Shown here piece by piece: positions 1 to 6,504 of a DNA stretch of 10,272 bases (the first letter of the stretch is position 1; the number at the start of each line of letters is the position of its first letter). The notes under the pieces were generated by a model. That model searched no databases and was not told where the DNA came from. It saw nothing but the letters and a program-made list of their open reading frames with translations. The translations under genes and the position numbers were made by a program. The DNA comes from JBGTKH01 sp041744735 (GTDB lineage Bacteria; Planctomycetota; Planctomycetia; Pirellulales; Pirellulaceae): positions 1-10,272 of the forward strand of contig JBGTKH010000430.1 of NCBI GenBank assembly GCA_041744735.1, in the 5' to 3' direction.

Positions 1-171
1 GCGTCGGAGTTGATCTTCGGTAATCTGATCGGGCGTCACGCGGCAGTAGTCGGCCAGTTGCCGAACCGCGCGGAGGTACCCGTCATGCGTGCGTTTACTG
101 ACGCCCGCCAGATGCAGATCATCGCTCATCCGCTGGTAAAGTGGTCCGGTAAAAAACTTGGACAGTGGCAT
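1..171 (-). CDS. Tyrosine recombinase / phage integrase, N-terminal part (cut by window edge)
   Basis: The minus strand reads 57 codons without a stop from ATG 171-169 to the left edge, so this is the 5' end of a longer gene. The peptide begins MPLSKFFTGPLYQRMSDD and continues through HLAGVSKRTHDGYLRAVRQL to TPDQITEDQLRR. This is the pattern of the N-terminal SAM-like core-binding domain of tyrosine recombinases: a helix, then the 'S.RT...Y...VR.L..Y....P..IT...L' sequence that clamps DNA before the catalytic domain. The catalytic R..HxxR..Y residues would lie outside the window. The start is fixed by a strong Shine-Dalgarno AAGGAG (184-179) seven bases before the ATG. The motif style resembles the integrases that accompany IS91-type transposases in planctomycetes, but an integron or XerC-like enzyme is not excluded. 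It is transcribed away from the LRR gene at 471. Confidence 0.75.
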   Translation of the reverse strand, partial: MPLSKFFTGPLYQRMSDDLHLAGVSKRTHDGYLRAVRQLADYCRVTPDQITEDQLRR

Positions 172-280
172 GCGTCGTCTCCTTGTTGCGAGGAAAGAAG
201 AAAGTTCAACAAGAAAACATGCCTGACGCTTCGCGCCCGTCCCAGGAATCCGGTAAAATATCCCCCGTCAACCACCCCGC

Positions 281-390
281 CGCGATAGCGGCTTACTTGA
301 ACAATCGGTTGAACGTGAGCGGCGGTCCACGTCCAACTTGAAGCAACGGTTTCTGGCCGCCGCCACGTTAACCGAATCGTTCTGTCGCGG
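281..390. repeat. Imperfect long inverted repeat beside the integrase
   Basis: The left arm (about 281-325, containing AATCGGTTGAACGTGAGCGG) and the right arm (357-390, containing CCGCCGCCACGTTAACCGA) are imperfect reverse complements, with single-base bulges and a loop of about 30 bases (326-356). The best-matched core is GCGGCGG / CCGCCGC followed by ACGTT and AACCGA. A partial direct echo (CGCGATAGCGG at 281 and CGCGGATAGCTGG at 386) brackets the structure. It lies in the 172-470 gap, between the integrase start and the LRR gene, so it could be an element terminus or a degenerate recombination site. Apart from the integrase Shine-Dalgarno, I see nothing else in that gap. Confidence 0.5.
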
Positions 391-470
391 ATAGCTGGTT
401 TGAACCGCTCCTAGATGCCAGCGACAGGGATTCTGACGATAGTAATTTCAATCACAGCTTAGGTGCATAA

Positions 471-1622
471 ATGAGCACATCTGCTACATCACGACTTCGA
501 TTCGGTGTGCGAGTGATCGTCCTGATCGCGGCATGTTTGGTGGCGCGTTCCGACATTCATGCGGAAGAGCCGTCGGTTGTTCGGGAACTGCGTGCGACGG
601 GAAATCAGTTCCGGATTTTGGACGGCGATGGAAACGAAGCGAAAGGCGTTTCTCGCAATGCCGAGATTCGTTATCTCGCGTTTTCAGAAGTCAAAACTCT
701 CGCACCCTTATCGAAGCACGCCCAGAACCTGACCAGTCTCAGGGGCATCAAGATCTCGGGCGAAGCGGATTTGTCCGAACTCGCCGAACTGCCCAACTTG
801 CAGCAACTTGAACTTGAGAATTTTGGTAGCGATTTGTCGGCGATTGCGAAATTGCCCCATCTGAGCATTGTCTATCTCAAGAACACGAAAGCAGGCGACA
901 TTTCGCCGTTGGCAGAATTGCCGCATTTGGAATATCTCAGCATGCACAACAGCGAATTCAACGACCTATCGCCGCTGGCGAAATCAACGAAACTGAAATC
1001 GCTGGGGATTGGCGGGACGAAGGTTACCGACCTTTCGCCCTTGGCCGCCCTGCAGAACCTCGAATCCCTCGGTGCGATTGGCGCTCCAATCCGCGACCTG
1101 ACACCCCTGGCGAATCTTAAATCTTTGGAACGGCTGGGCCTTGACAGCACGCAGGTGAACGACCTCACGCCGCTGGCGGAGCTAACCAATCTACAACAGC
1201 TCTGGTTGGGACGATCGCAAGTTCGAGACCTGTCGCCCTTGGCGCGCCTGACCAGGTTGAAAGTGCTCCACCTCAGGGAAACTCCGGCCACCGAGTTTTC
1301 CGCATTGGCAAAGTTGACGAACCTGGAAGAACTCCATCTGGACGACACGCAAATCAAGGACTTGTCGCCTTTGAAGGATTTGGTGAAGCTGAGAACGCTC
1401 GGGCTTGGCCGCGTGCCCGCCAGCGACGTGTCGCACCTCGCCGAATTGGTGAACCTGGAATCCCTGAACCTCCGCGGAACTCAGGTGCGCGACGTTTCGA
1501 GCTTAGCCAACATGGCGAAATTACGATCTCTTGGGCTGGATGACACTCCGGTAACCGACGAAGATGTTGCCAAACTTCGATTGGCGTTGCCCAATTGCAG
1601 GATCGATAGGCTCGATAAGTGA
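471..1622 (+). CDS. Secreted leucine-rich-repeat protein (22-residue repeats)
   Basis: This is a 383-residue protein with a signal peptide: basic start, hydrophobic core VRVIVLIAACLVA, and probable cleavage after IHA (residue 31). It should therefore be exported to the periplasm or the cell surface. From about residue 95 to 370 it consists of 22-residue leucine-rich repeats of the form DLSPLAxLTNLxxLxLxxTxV, similar to SDS22/internalin-type LRRs, closed by a cap containing DEDVAKLRLALPNCRI. LRR solenoids bind proteins or glycans; no catalytic domain is present, so the ligand is unknown. The start ATG has a weak AGG about 9 bases upstream. Successive repeats alternate between an 'NLxxL' and a 'KLxxL' version in the second half, which suggests duplication of repeat pairs. 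An inverted repeat (1640-1702) follows the stop. Base use looks less G/C-biased at third positions than in the GT2 gene downstream. Confidence 0.85.
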   Translation: MSTSATSRLRFGVRVIVLIAACLVARSDIHAEEPSVVRELRATGNQFRILDGDGNEAKGVSRNAEIRYLAFSEVKTLAPLSKHAQNLTSLRGIKISGEADLSELAELPNLQQLELENFGSDLSAIAKLPHLSIVYLKNTKAGDISPLAELPHLEYLSMHNSEFNDLSPLAKSTKLKSLGIGGTKVTDLSPLAALQNLESLGAIGAPIRDLTPLANLKSLERLGLDSTQVNDLTPLAELTNLQQLWLGRSQVRDLSPLARLTRLKVLHLRETPATEFSALAKLTNLEELHLDDTQIKDLSPLKDLVKLRTLGLGRVPASDVSHLAELVNLESLNLRGTQVRDVSSLANMAKLRSLGLDDTPVTDEDVAKLRLALPNCRIDRLDK

Positions 1623-1639
1623 CAGAACAATTGGACGAA

Positions 1640-1702
1640 GCCGAGCGGAAATGGCGGTCGGCCGCAAACTGCCCCAGTCCCACTTGCGCCATTTCCGCCG
1701 GC
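1640..1702. repeat. Inverted repeat (hairpin) between LRR and zinc-ribbon genes
   Basis: The left arm 1640-1656 (GCCGAGCGGAAATGGCG) and right arm 1687-1702 (CGCCATTTCCGCCGGC) pair over 16 bases with one bulged A, around a 30-base loop. It lies 18 bases after the LRR stop codon and ends about 30 bases before the next start. It could act as a terminator or as an RNA-stabilising structure. There is no T-run after it, so a classical intrinsic terminator is not shown. Confidence 0.6.
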
Positions 1703-1733
1703 TTATGCTGGTCGTTCGACGAAAGGACATGGA

Positions 1734-2180
1734 ATGACGAAGCAGATCTCAGAGGGACGCAAGACCGCGTACTACTTTGGCACGGGCCTGATGGTGATAG
1801 GTGGCCTGATGTTCTTCTCCGTGTTCATCACCGGAGCGATGAACTTCGGCGACTTCAACAACTTTGAGTCCCATGCTCGTTCCAGCATGTTGCGCGGCAT
1901 GGGTGGAATGGCCCTGCTCATCGTCGGTGGAATCATTCGCGGTATTGGCTCAAGGGGGTTGGCTGGGTCGGGAGTACTTCTAAATCCAGAACAGGCGCGA
2001 TCCGAACTGGAACCGTACAGTCGTATGGCTGGAGGCATGGTGAAGGATGCACTTGACGAGACCGACGTTCGACTTGGCACAGAAAAGCCTGAGCGAGTCG
2101 TCATGGTCAAATGCCGAGATTGTGGCAGATTGAACGAAGAGGATTCCAAGTTCTGTCAAGAATGCGGAAAGCAGATTTGA
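1734..2180 (+). CDS. Membrane protein with C-terminal zinc ribbon
   Basis: This is a 148-residue protein of unknown function. Two hydrophobic segments (about residues 12-35 and 53-72, rich in glycine and methionine) predict two membrane helices. A soluble stretch follows and ends in a compact zinc ribbon with C127-x2-C130 and C141-x2-C144, in the form CRDCGRLNEEDSKFCQECGK. Such treble-clef or rubredoxin-like ribbons at the end of small membrane proteins are common in bacteria and often of unknown role. Structural or protein-binding use of zinc is more likely than catalysis. The start ATG is supported by AAAGGA about 7 bases upstream. It is 111 bases downstream of the LRR gene on the same strand and may be co-transcribed with it, although a hairpin lies between them. 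Confidence 0.8.
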   Translation: MTKQISEGRKTAYYFGTGLMVIGGLMFFSVFITGAMNFGDFNNFESHARSSMLRGMGGMALLIVGGIIRGIGSRGLAGSGVLLNPEQARSELEPYSRMAGGMVKDALDETDVRLGTEKPERVVMVKCRDCGRLNEEDSKFCQECGKQI

Positions 2181-2182
2181 CG

Positions 2183-2314
2183 ATGGCCAAACGCAAATCG
2201 ATATTCGATGAACCTGAGCGAGTTTCTAAGCAGCCTGGAGCCTTCCACAGAATAGTTATCGCGGAACAAGACGATTCTCGCGCGCGGGATTCGATCATGC
2301 GGCCAGTGCGTTGA
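2183..2314 (+). CDS. Possible small ORF, or 5' remnant of a lost gene
   Basis: A 43-codon reading frame begins with ATG two bases after the zinc-ribbon stop codon (TGACGATG). The peptide starts MAKRKSIFDEPERVSK and ends DSIMRPVR. The tight spacing behind the upstream gene and the basic N-terminus look like a natural gene start, but there is no good Shine-Dalgarno at the usual distance. The sequence then stops without any recognisable domain. It may be a genuine small protein, the 5' end of a truncated gene, or chance. I do not recognise the family. The remaining bases up to 2404 hold only the leader of the glycosyltransferase gene. Confidence 0.3.
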   Translation: MAKRKSIFDEPERVSKQPGAFHRIVIAEQDDSRARDSIMRPVR

Positions 2315-2404
2315 CTCTGATCGCGGCATGCCTAGAATGGAACTGTTGGCCCGCCGCAGGTTGCCCTGTCACACCGCTTAGGATGCTTTGGAAGGACACG
2401 TTCC

Positions 2405-3154
2405 ATGTCTGCACGCTTTGTTACCGCACTGCCGGTTTATAACGAGGCGTCGTATGTGAACGCCGTGTTGGACGAAGTGGTCCGGTACAGTGCGGACGTG
2501 CTGGTGGTGGACGATGGGTCGCAGGATGGGACGGCGGAGTTGTTGGCGGCGCGGCGGGATATTCGGTTGGAAACGCATCCGCAGAATTTGGGCTATGGGG
2601 CGGCGCTGCGGACGGCGTTTCAGCATGCGATTCGGCACGCTTTTGACATCGTGGTCACGATCGATTGCGACGGGCAGCACGAGCCGCAGCGGATTCCGCG
2701 GTTTGTGGCGGCGTGCCGCGGCGTGGACATTGTGTCGGGCAGCCGCTATCTAAAGCAGTATCCGGGCGACAGCCAGCCGCCGGCTCAGCGGCTGTGGATC
2801 AATCAGCAAGTCACCGCCCAATTGAATCGCCGCTTGGGTTTGAACTTGACCGATGCGTTCTGCGGGTTCAAGGCGTATCGGGTCGAGGCGCTGCGGCGAT
2901 TGTCGCCGACGGAGAACGGATACGCGATGCCGCTGGAGTTGTGGGTGCAGGCGGCGCGTGCCGGTCTGAAGATCATTGAAGTGCCAGTGCCGCTGATCTA
3001 TTTGGACGAGAAGCGATCGTTCGGCGGCGTGCTGGACGACGCGGCGACGCGGCTGCAGTATTACCACTCGGTGCTGGACCGCAGCATCGAGGCCGCGGAC
3101 GCAGCGTGCCGCCAAGCGCGGCTGGTCTCTCTGTGTGGAGAAGGCACTGCATGA
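2405..3154 (+). CDS. Family 2 glycosyltransferase (polyprenyl-phosphate mannosyltransferase-like)
   Basis: This is a 249-residue GT-A fold enzyme that transfers a sugar from a nucleotide-activated donor, probably to a lipid carrier or similar acceptor at the cytoplasmic face. Visible GT2 signatures are PVYNE (10-14), VDDGSQDGT (35-43) in the nucleotide-binding region, NLGYGAAL (61-68), the metal-binding D-x-D in DCDGQH (87-92), GSRY (112-115) and the acceptor-side D-AFCGFKAYR (150-159). The order and spacing match DPM1/GT2 stand-alone synthases. There is no C-terminal membrane segment, so it is the short soluble type. The Shine-Dalgarno GGAAGGA lies about 9 bases before the ATG. The stop codon overlaps the start of the next gene (ATGA), which indicates translational coupling with the BshC-like protein. 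The donor and acceptor cannot be read from sequence. Confidence 0.9.
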   Translation: MSARFVTALPVYNEASYVNAVLDEVVRYSADVLVVDDGSQDGTAELLAARRDIRLETHPQNLGYGAALRTAFQHAIRHAFDIVVTIDCDGQHEPQRIPRFVAACRGVDIVSGSRYLKQYPGDSQPPAQRLWINQQVTAQLNRRLGLNLTDAFCGFKAYRVEALRRLSPTENGYAMPLELWVQAARAGLKIIEVPVPLIYLDEKRSFGGVLDDAATRLQYYHSVLDRSIEAADAACRQARLVSLCGEGTA

Positions 3155-4851
3155 CGCGCCAGTCCGGTGCAGCAGCGTACCGGCGCTGGCGTGCGCCGCT
3201 TGAACACGGCGCGGCGCTCATCGATCCGCCGTTTGAAGCCGCGCCGCGTTTGCTCGATGAGAATCTCTCGCTCCGATGCTTGGATGTACGACGGCCCTCC
3301 GAGGCCGTCGTGTTGGGGGAAGATCGACGGCCTCGGAGGGCCGTCGTACAGGAGCGCGGTTTCGATTTGCAGGGTCGTAGCCTGCGAGAAGTGTCGGCCG
3401 AGGCACGGCGCGAATTGCTTGTCAATGCGCGGCAATACATGTCCGCGTATCGTGACGTCGACGAGAATGGAACTAACGAGAACGCTGCGCCAATTTTGAT
3501 GAGCGGCCATCAACCGCAACTCTTTCACCCCGGTGTATGGTTCAAGAACTTCTCCCTGTCCGCGTTGGGGCAGCAACTCGACGCTCACGCGGTGAACTTG
3601 TTGATCGACAACGACACGCTGCGCAGTGTTTCGATCCGCGTTCCAACCGGCTCGGCCGCGGAGCCGCGCGTGGAATCCATTGCGATGGACCGGCCGGCTG
3701 ATGAGTTGCCGCTGGAGGAGCGTGAGATTCTCGATGCCGACTTGTTCGCGTCGTTTGGCCGGCGCGTGCATGAGACAATTTCTCCGCTGATCGACGATTG
3801 TTTGATGTCGAAGCTCTGGCCGTTGGCGGTGGACGCATCGCGGCGCAGCAAGAACCTGGGGCGCTGTTTGGCCGAAGCGCGGCATCGATTGGAAGGGCAG
3901 TGGGGACTGACGACGTTGGAGTTGCCGCTGAGCCACGTCTGTGACACGACGTCATTCCGCTGGTTCACCGCGCATCTGCTGGCCCAATTGCCGCGGCTGT
4001 GGGACGTGCACAACACGTCGCTGGCCGAATACCGGCGAGAAAATCGTGTCCGCAGCCGCTCGCATCCGGTTCCTGATTTGGCAGTCGATGGGGATTGGCT
4101 CGAAGCGCCGTTTTGGCTTTGGACCAGCAGCGATCCGCGCCGCCGCCGGATGTTTGTACGGCAGACGGGGTGGGAGATTGAACTGACAGACCGTCAACAG
4201 ATTCGTCTGCCCCTTTCACTTTCTGCTGATGGTGACGCAAGCCGTGCGGTCGAGCAATTGGACGAATTGGCTCGGCAAGGTTTGCGGGTCCGTCCGCGGG
4301 CACTGATCACGACGATGTACGCGCGGCTGCTGCTGTCCGATTTGTTTCTGCACGGTATCGGCGGGGCGAAATACGATCAGTTGACAGACCGCATTATCGA
4401 ACGGTTCTTCGGACTTTGGCCCCCGCAGTTCATGACACTGACCGCGACCTTGCTCTTGCCGGTCGATCGGCCGCTGGTGAGTGAGGACGATGTGCGCCGC
4501 GTCGATTATCGCCTGCGCGAATTGAATTATCATCCCGAGCGATTTATCGACACCGGTCACGGCCCTCACACGAGCGAAATCGGGCGGCTGCTCGCGGAGA
4601 AGCGTCGCTGGGTCGACACCATGCTGCCGCGCGGGCAACGCGCCGAGCGGCATCGGGAGATATTTCGACTGAACCGGCAACTAGCATCACACGCGGACCG
4701 GCAGCGGCGGGAGTTGCTTGAAGAGCGGTCTCGTCTCGTTACTGAGTTGCGGAGTCAATCGCTGCTTGGTTCGCGGGAGTTCGCATTTTGTTTGTTTCCG
4801 GAGCGAATTTTACGGCCTCTCCTACTAGAACTTTCCAGCTTGGTAGCGTAA
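3151..4851 (+). CDS. Remote BshC-like protein of unknown function
   Basis: This is a 566-residue soluble protein. The start is ATG 3151, which overlaps the glycosyltransferase stop as ATGA; a longer reading from 3106 would run inside the GT gene and is less likely. I recognise no exact family, but the layout recalls bacillithiol-synthesis BshC. It has a Rossmann-type 'SGHQPQLFHPGVWFKN' loop (118-133) where BshC has its GGQQ...GPLYT..K motif, followed by LLIDNDTL in the position of BshC's GEDHD region. It then has RPRALITTMYARLLLSDLFLHGIGGAKYD (381-409), split here as RPRALITTMYARLLLSDLF and LHGIGGAKYD, parallel to BshC's RP.....LP..A...GPGE..Y. A coiled-coil-like C-terminus follows, with FCLFPERIL near the end. 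BshC is a proposed cysteine ligase, but this protein's substrate is unknown. Residues 45-67 are encoded by an inserted palindromic element (3285-3350). It lies between a GT2 and an acetyltransferase gene. Confidence 0.6.
   Translation: MTRQSGAAAYRRWRAPLEHGAALIDPPFEAAPRLLDENLSLRCLDVRRPSEAVVLGEDRRPRRAVVQERGFDLQGRSLREVSAEARRELLVNARQYMSAYRDVDENGTNENAAPILMSGHQPQLFHPGVWFKNFSLSALGQQLDAHAVNLLIDNDTLRSVSIRVPTGSAAEPRVESIAMDRPADELPLEEREILDADLFASFGRRVHETISPLIDDCLMSKLWPLAVDASRRSKNLGRCLAEARHRLEGQWGLTTLELPLSHVCDTTSFRWFTAHLLAQLPRLWDVHNTSLAEYRRENRVRSRSHPVPDLAVDGDWLEAPFWLWTSSDPRRRRMFVRQTGWEIELTDRQQIRLPLSLSADGDASRAVEQLDELARQGLRVRPRALITTMYARLLLSDLFLHGIGGAKYDQLTDRIIERFFGLWPPQFMTLTATLLLPVDRPLVSEDDVRRVDYRLRELNYHPERFIDTGHGPHTSEIGRLLAEKRRWVDTMLPRGQRAERHREIFRLNRQLASHADRQRRELLEERSRLVTELRSQSLLGSREFAFCLFPERILRPLLLELSSLVA
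3285..3350. repeat. 66-bp palindromic element inside the BshC-like gene
   Basis: Two 26-base arms (3285-3310 and 3325-3350) are perfect reverse complements around a 14-base loop. Each arm is itself palindromic (CGACGGCC-ctccga-GGCCGTCG), so nested hairpins are possible. The length of 66 is a multiple of three. The element is read through in-frame as residues 45-67, rich in Arg, Pro, Ala and Val (DVRRPSEAVV ... DRRPRRAVVQ). The triplet GGA stands on both sides (3282-3284 and 3351-3353), which may be a short target duplication or chance. The same outer ends (TGTACGAC) and core (CCTCCGAG) recur at 9442-9533. Confidence 0.9.
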
Positions 4852-4913
4852 TCTAAGTAGTGAACGGGGGTGCGACGGAGCGACAACTCAAACCTTCGAA
4901 GGGATTCGTGCCG

Positions 4914-6359
4914 ATGAGTACTACCAGTACATCCGGCGACGGCCACCGGCCGACTTGGCCACCGTCGATTGCCGCCGTGCCTGCTGACCGCAGCCTGCGT
5001 GACGGCATTGCGGGGGCGCGATTTGGCGAAGCGCCGATCTTTCTCCGCGGACCGCATCCGGACGACGAACCGCTGGAACTGGTTCCGGCCGGCGCCGGCG
5101 ACCATCCGTCGATCCAACGGTTTCTGCTTAACGTTTTTCACGGTCCCTCGGCCAGCGAATTCCAAGCGCAGCGGGACGAACCGACGTACGAGCCTACGGA
5201 CCGCCTGCTGATCAAACGCGGCCCGCAGATGATCGGCCACGTAATGCTGACCCAGCGACAGATGCACTTTGGGCCGTGGGTGTTGCCGGTGACCGGCGTA
5301 TCGGACTTGGGGACGCTGCCAGAGTTTCGCGGGCAAGGTTTGGCCGCGGTGCTGTTGGCCGAGGCCGAACGTCAGATGTTCACCGACGGGGCCGTGATGG
5401 GAATGTTGCGGACCAGCCTGCCGCAGTTCTTCATGTCGCGCGGCTGGATCGTGTGCGGCCGGCATTGCTACTCGACAGCCGGTGCTCGAGACATTCTTTC
5501 GTATCTCAGTGCGGCGGAAACGTCGCGCGGGCCGGTCGCCATTTCGACGGAGAATGTCGCGGCCGCACCGCGACTGAATATTCGGCTGTGGCGGCACGTG
5601 GAACAAGCGGCCCTCTCGCGCCTCTATCGCGTCAATACTCAGGACAGCTTTGGATGGCTCGCGCGCCGCGATGATTACTGGCGGTGGCTGATCAGCCGCC
5701 GCGGTTATGACCGCATCTATGTGGCGATCGACGGGCCGGACAAGCTGGATTTAGACGGCGCGATGACGCCGATCGTGGGCTACGCGGTGATGAAAGAAGG
5801 ACGCATCGTGGAATTGATGACTTCGCAGGAACGCCCCGACGCGGCCGCGCAACTTCTGGCTCGCGCATGCGGCGATGCCATCGAGCGCGACCAACACACC
5901 ATGCGGCTCGACGCGCCGCCGGGCCATCCGCTGCATCGTTTGATCGAAGCGGCCGGCGGCCGGCATCGCTGTCACGAGGCCGAACAAGGCGAAGTATTCA
6001 TGGTCAAGCTGTTCGACCCGCTGGGTTTTCTAGAGCAACTTGGTCCGCAGTTGCATCAGCGGGCTAAAGCCGCCGGTCTGTCGCGGCCCTGTGAGTTGGG
6101 TCTGCTATTGGGCCCAGAGAAATTATCCGTCGTTGTGACTCGCCGCAGCGTGAAACTGATCGCTGGAAAACTGGGACGCAGCTATCTGGCATGCACAACG
6201 GCGTCGCTAGCGCAGTTGATGCTAGGACACCTGGACGTGGAAGCCGCAACAGCCACGGGTCGACTTACGGCGTCCACGCGCGTGGCCGTCGAGACGGCCA
6301 GCGCGCTCTTCCCGCGGCTGCCCATGTGGCGAGCACCATGGGACGATTTGCCAGGGTAG
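4914..6359 (+). CDS. Eis-like GNAT acetyltransferase with SCP2-type C-terminal domain
   Basis: This is a 481-residue acetyl-CoA-dependent N-acetyltransferase of the Eis/enhanced-intracellular-survival type. The N-terminal GNAT domain (about residues 50-190) shows a beta-strand GVSDLGTLPEF followed by the acetyl-CoA loop R-G-Q-G-L (from residue 139) and helix AAVLLAEAER. The middle part, with DDYWRWLISRRGYDRIYVAID, looks like the second, degenerate GNAT half. The last 110 residues (VVVTRRSVKL to the FPRLPMW end) resemble the sterol-carrier-like domain that closes Eis proteins. Known Eis enzymes acetylate amines on aminoglycosides or peptides; the substrate here is unknown. ATG 4914 has AAGGGA about 11 bases upstream and is preferred. 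GTG 4860 would add 18 residues and GTG 4908 two. It follows the BshC-like gene after 62 bases on the same strand, so co-transcription is likely. A palindrome follows the stop. Confidence 0.8.
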   Translation: MSTTSTSGDGHRPTWPPSIAAVPADRSLRDGIAGARFGEAPIFLRGPHPDDEPLELVPAGAGDHPSIQRFLLNVFHGPSASEFQAQRDEPTYEPTDRLLIKRGPQMIGHVMLTQRQMHFGPWVLPVTGVSDLGTLPEFRGQGLAAVLLAEAERQMFTDGAVMGMLRTSLPQFFMSRGWIVCGRHCYSTAGARDILSYLSAAETSRGPVAISTENVAAAPRLNIRLWRHVEQAALSRLYRVNTQDSFGWLARRDDYWRWLISRRGYDRIYVAIDGPDKLDLDGAMTPIVGYAVMKEGRIVELMTSQERPDAAAQLLARACGDAIERDQHTMRLDAPPGHPLHRLIEAAGGRHRCHEAEQGEVFMVKLFDPLGFLEQLGPQLHQRAKAAGLSRPCELGLLLGPEKLSVVVTRRSVKLIAGKLGRSYLACTTASLAQLMLGHLDVEAATATGRLTASTRVAVETASALFPRLPMWRAPWDDLPG

Positions 6360-6384
6360 CGCACTTTCAGCCATGCAATGAAGG

Positions 6385-6447
6385 GTAGCCGAAGTCGCCA
6401 GACTTTGGCCGGGTCTCGGGAAACCAAACTCTGTAGAGTTCGGCTAC
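6385..6447. repeat. Palindromic repeat between convergent genes
   Basis: Arms 6385-6408 (GTAGCCGAAGTCGCCAGACT...) and 6424-6447 (...GAGTTCGGCTAC) pair at 20 of 24 positions around a 15-base loop. The outer nine bases GTAGCCGAA/TTCGGCTAC are perfect. It lies between the acetyltransferase stop and the LRR lipoprotein stop, where a bidirectional terminator would be expected. A short T-run (6458-6462) lies ten bases after the right arm on the plus strand, too far for a standard intrinsic terminator. The sequence is unrelated to the palindrome inside the BshC-like gene, so two different palindrome families occur in the window. The rest of the 6360-6504 spacer holds nothing I recognise. Confidence 0.7.
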
Positions 6448-6504
6448 ATGCATAAGTTTTTGGTTGACGGAGCACTAGCCTGTGACTTGCCGAACGGGAG
6501 CCGA

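Noticed and set aside
10..288. Plus-strand frame across the integrase start
   Set aside because: The minus strand shows a recognisable recombinase domain with a strong Shine-Dalgarno; the plus frame has none.
3061..3936. Minus-strand frame of 291 codons opposite the BshC-like gene
   Set aside because: Gln/Arg-rich translation typical of an antisense shadow; no Shine-Dalgarno or domain, and the plus-strand gene is well supported.
4755..5606. Minus-strand frame of 283 codons opposite the acetyltransferase
   Set aside because: Antisense to a clear GNAT domain; His/Arg/Gln-rich composition and no motif.
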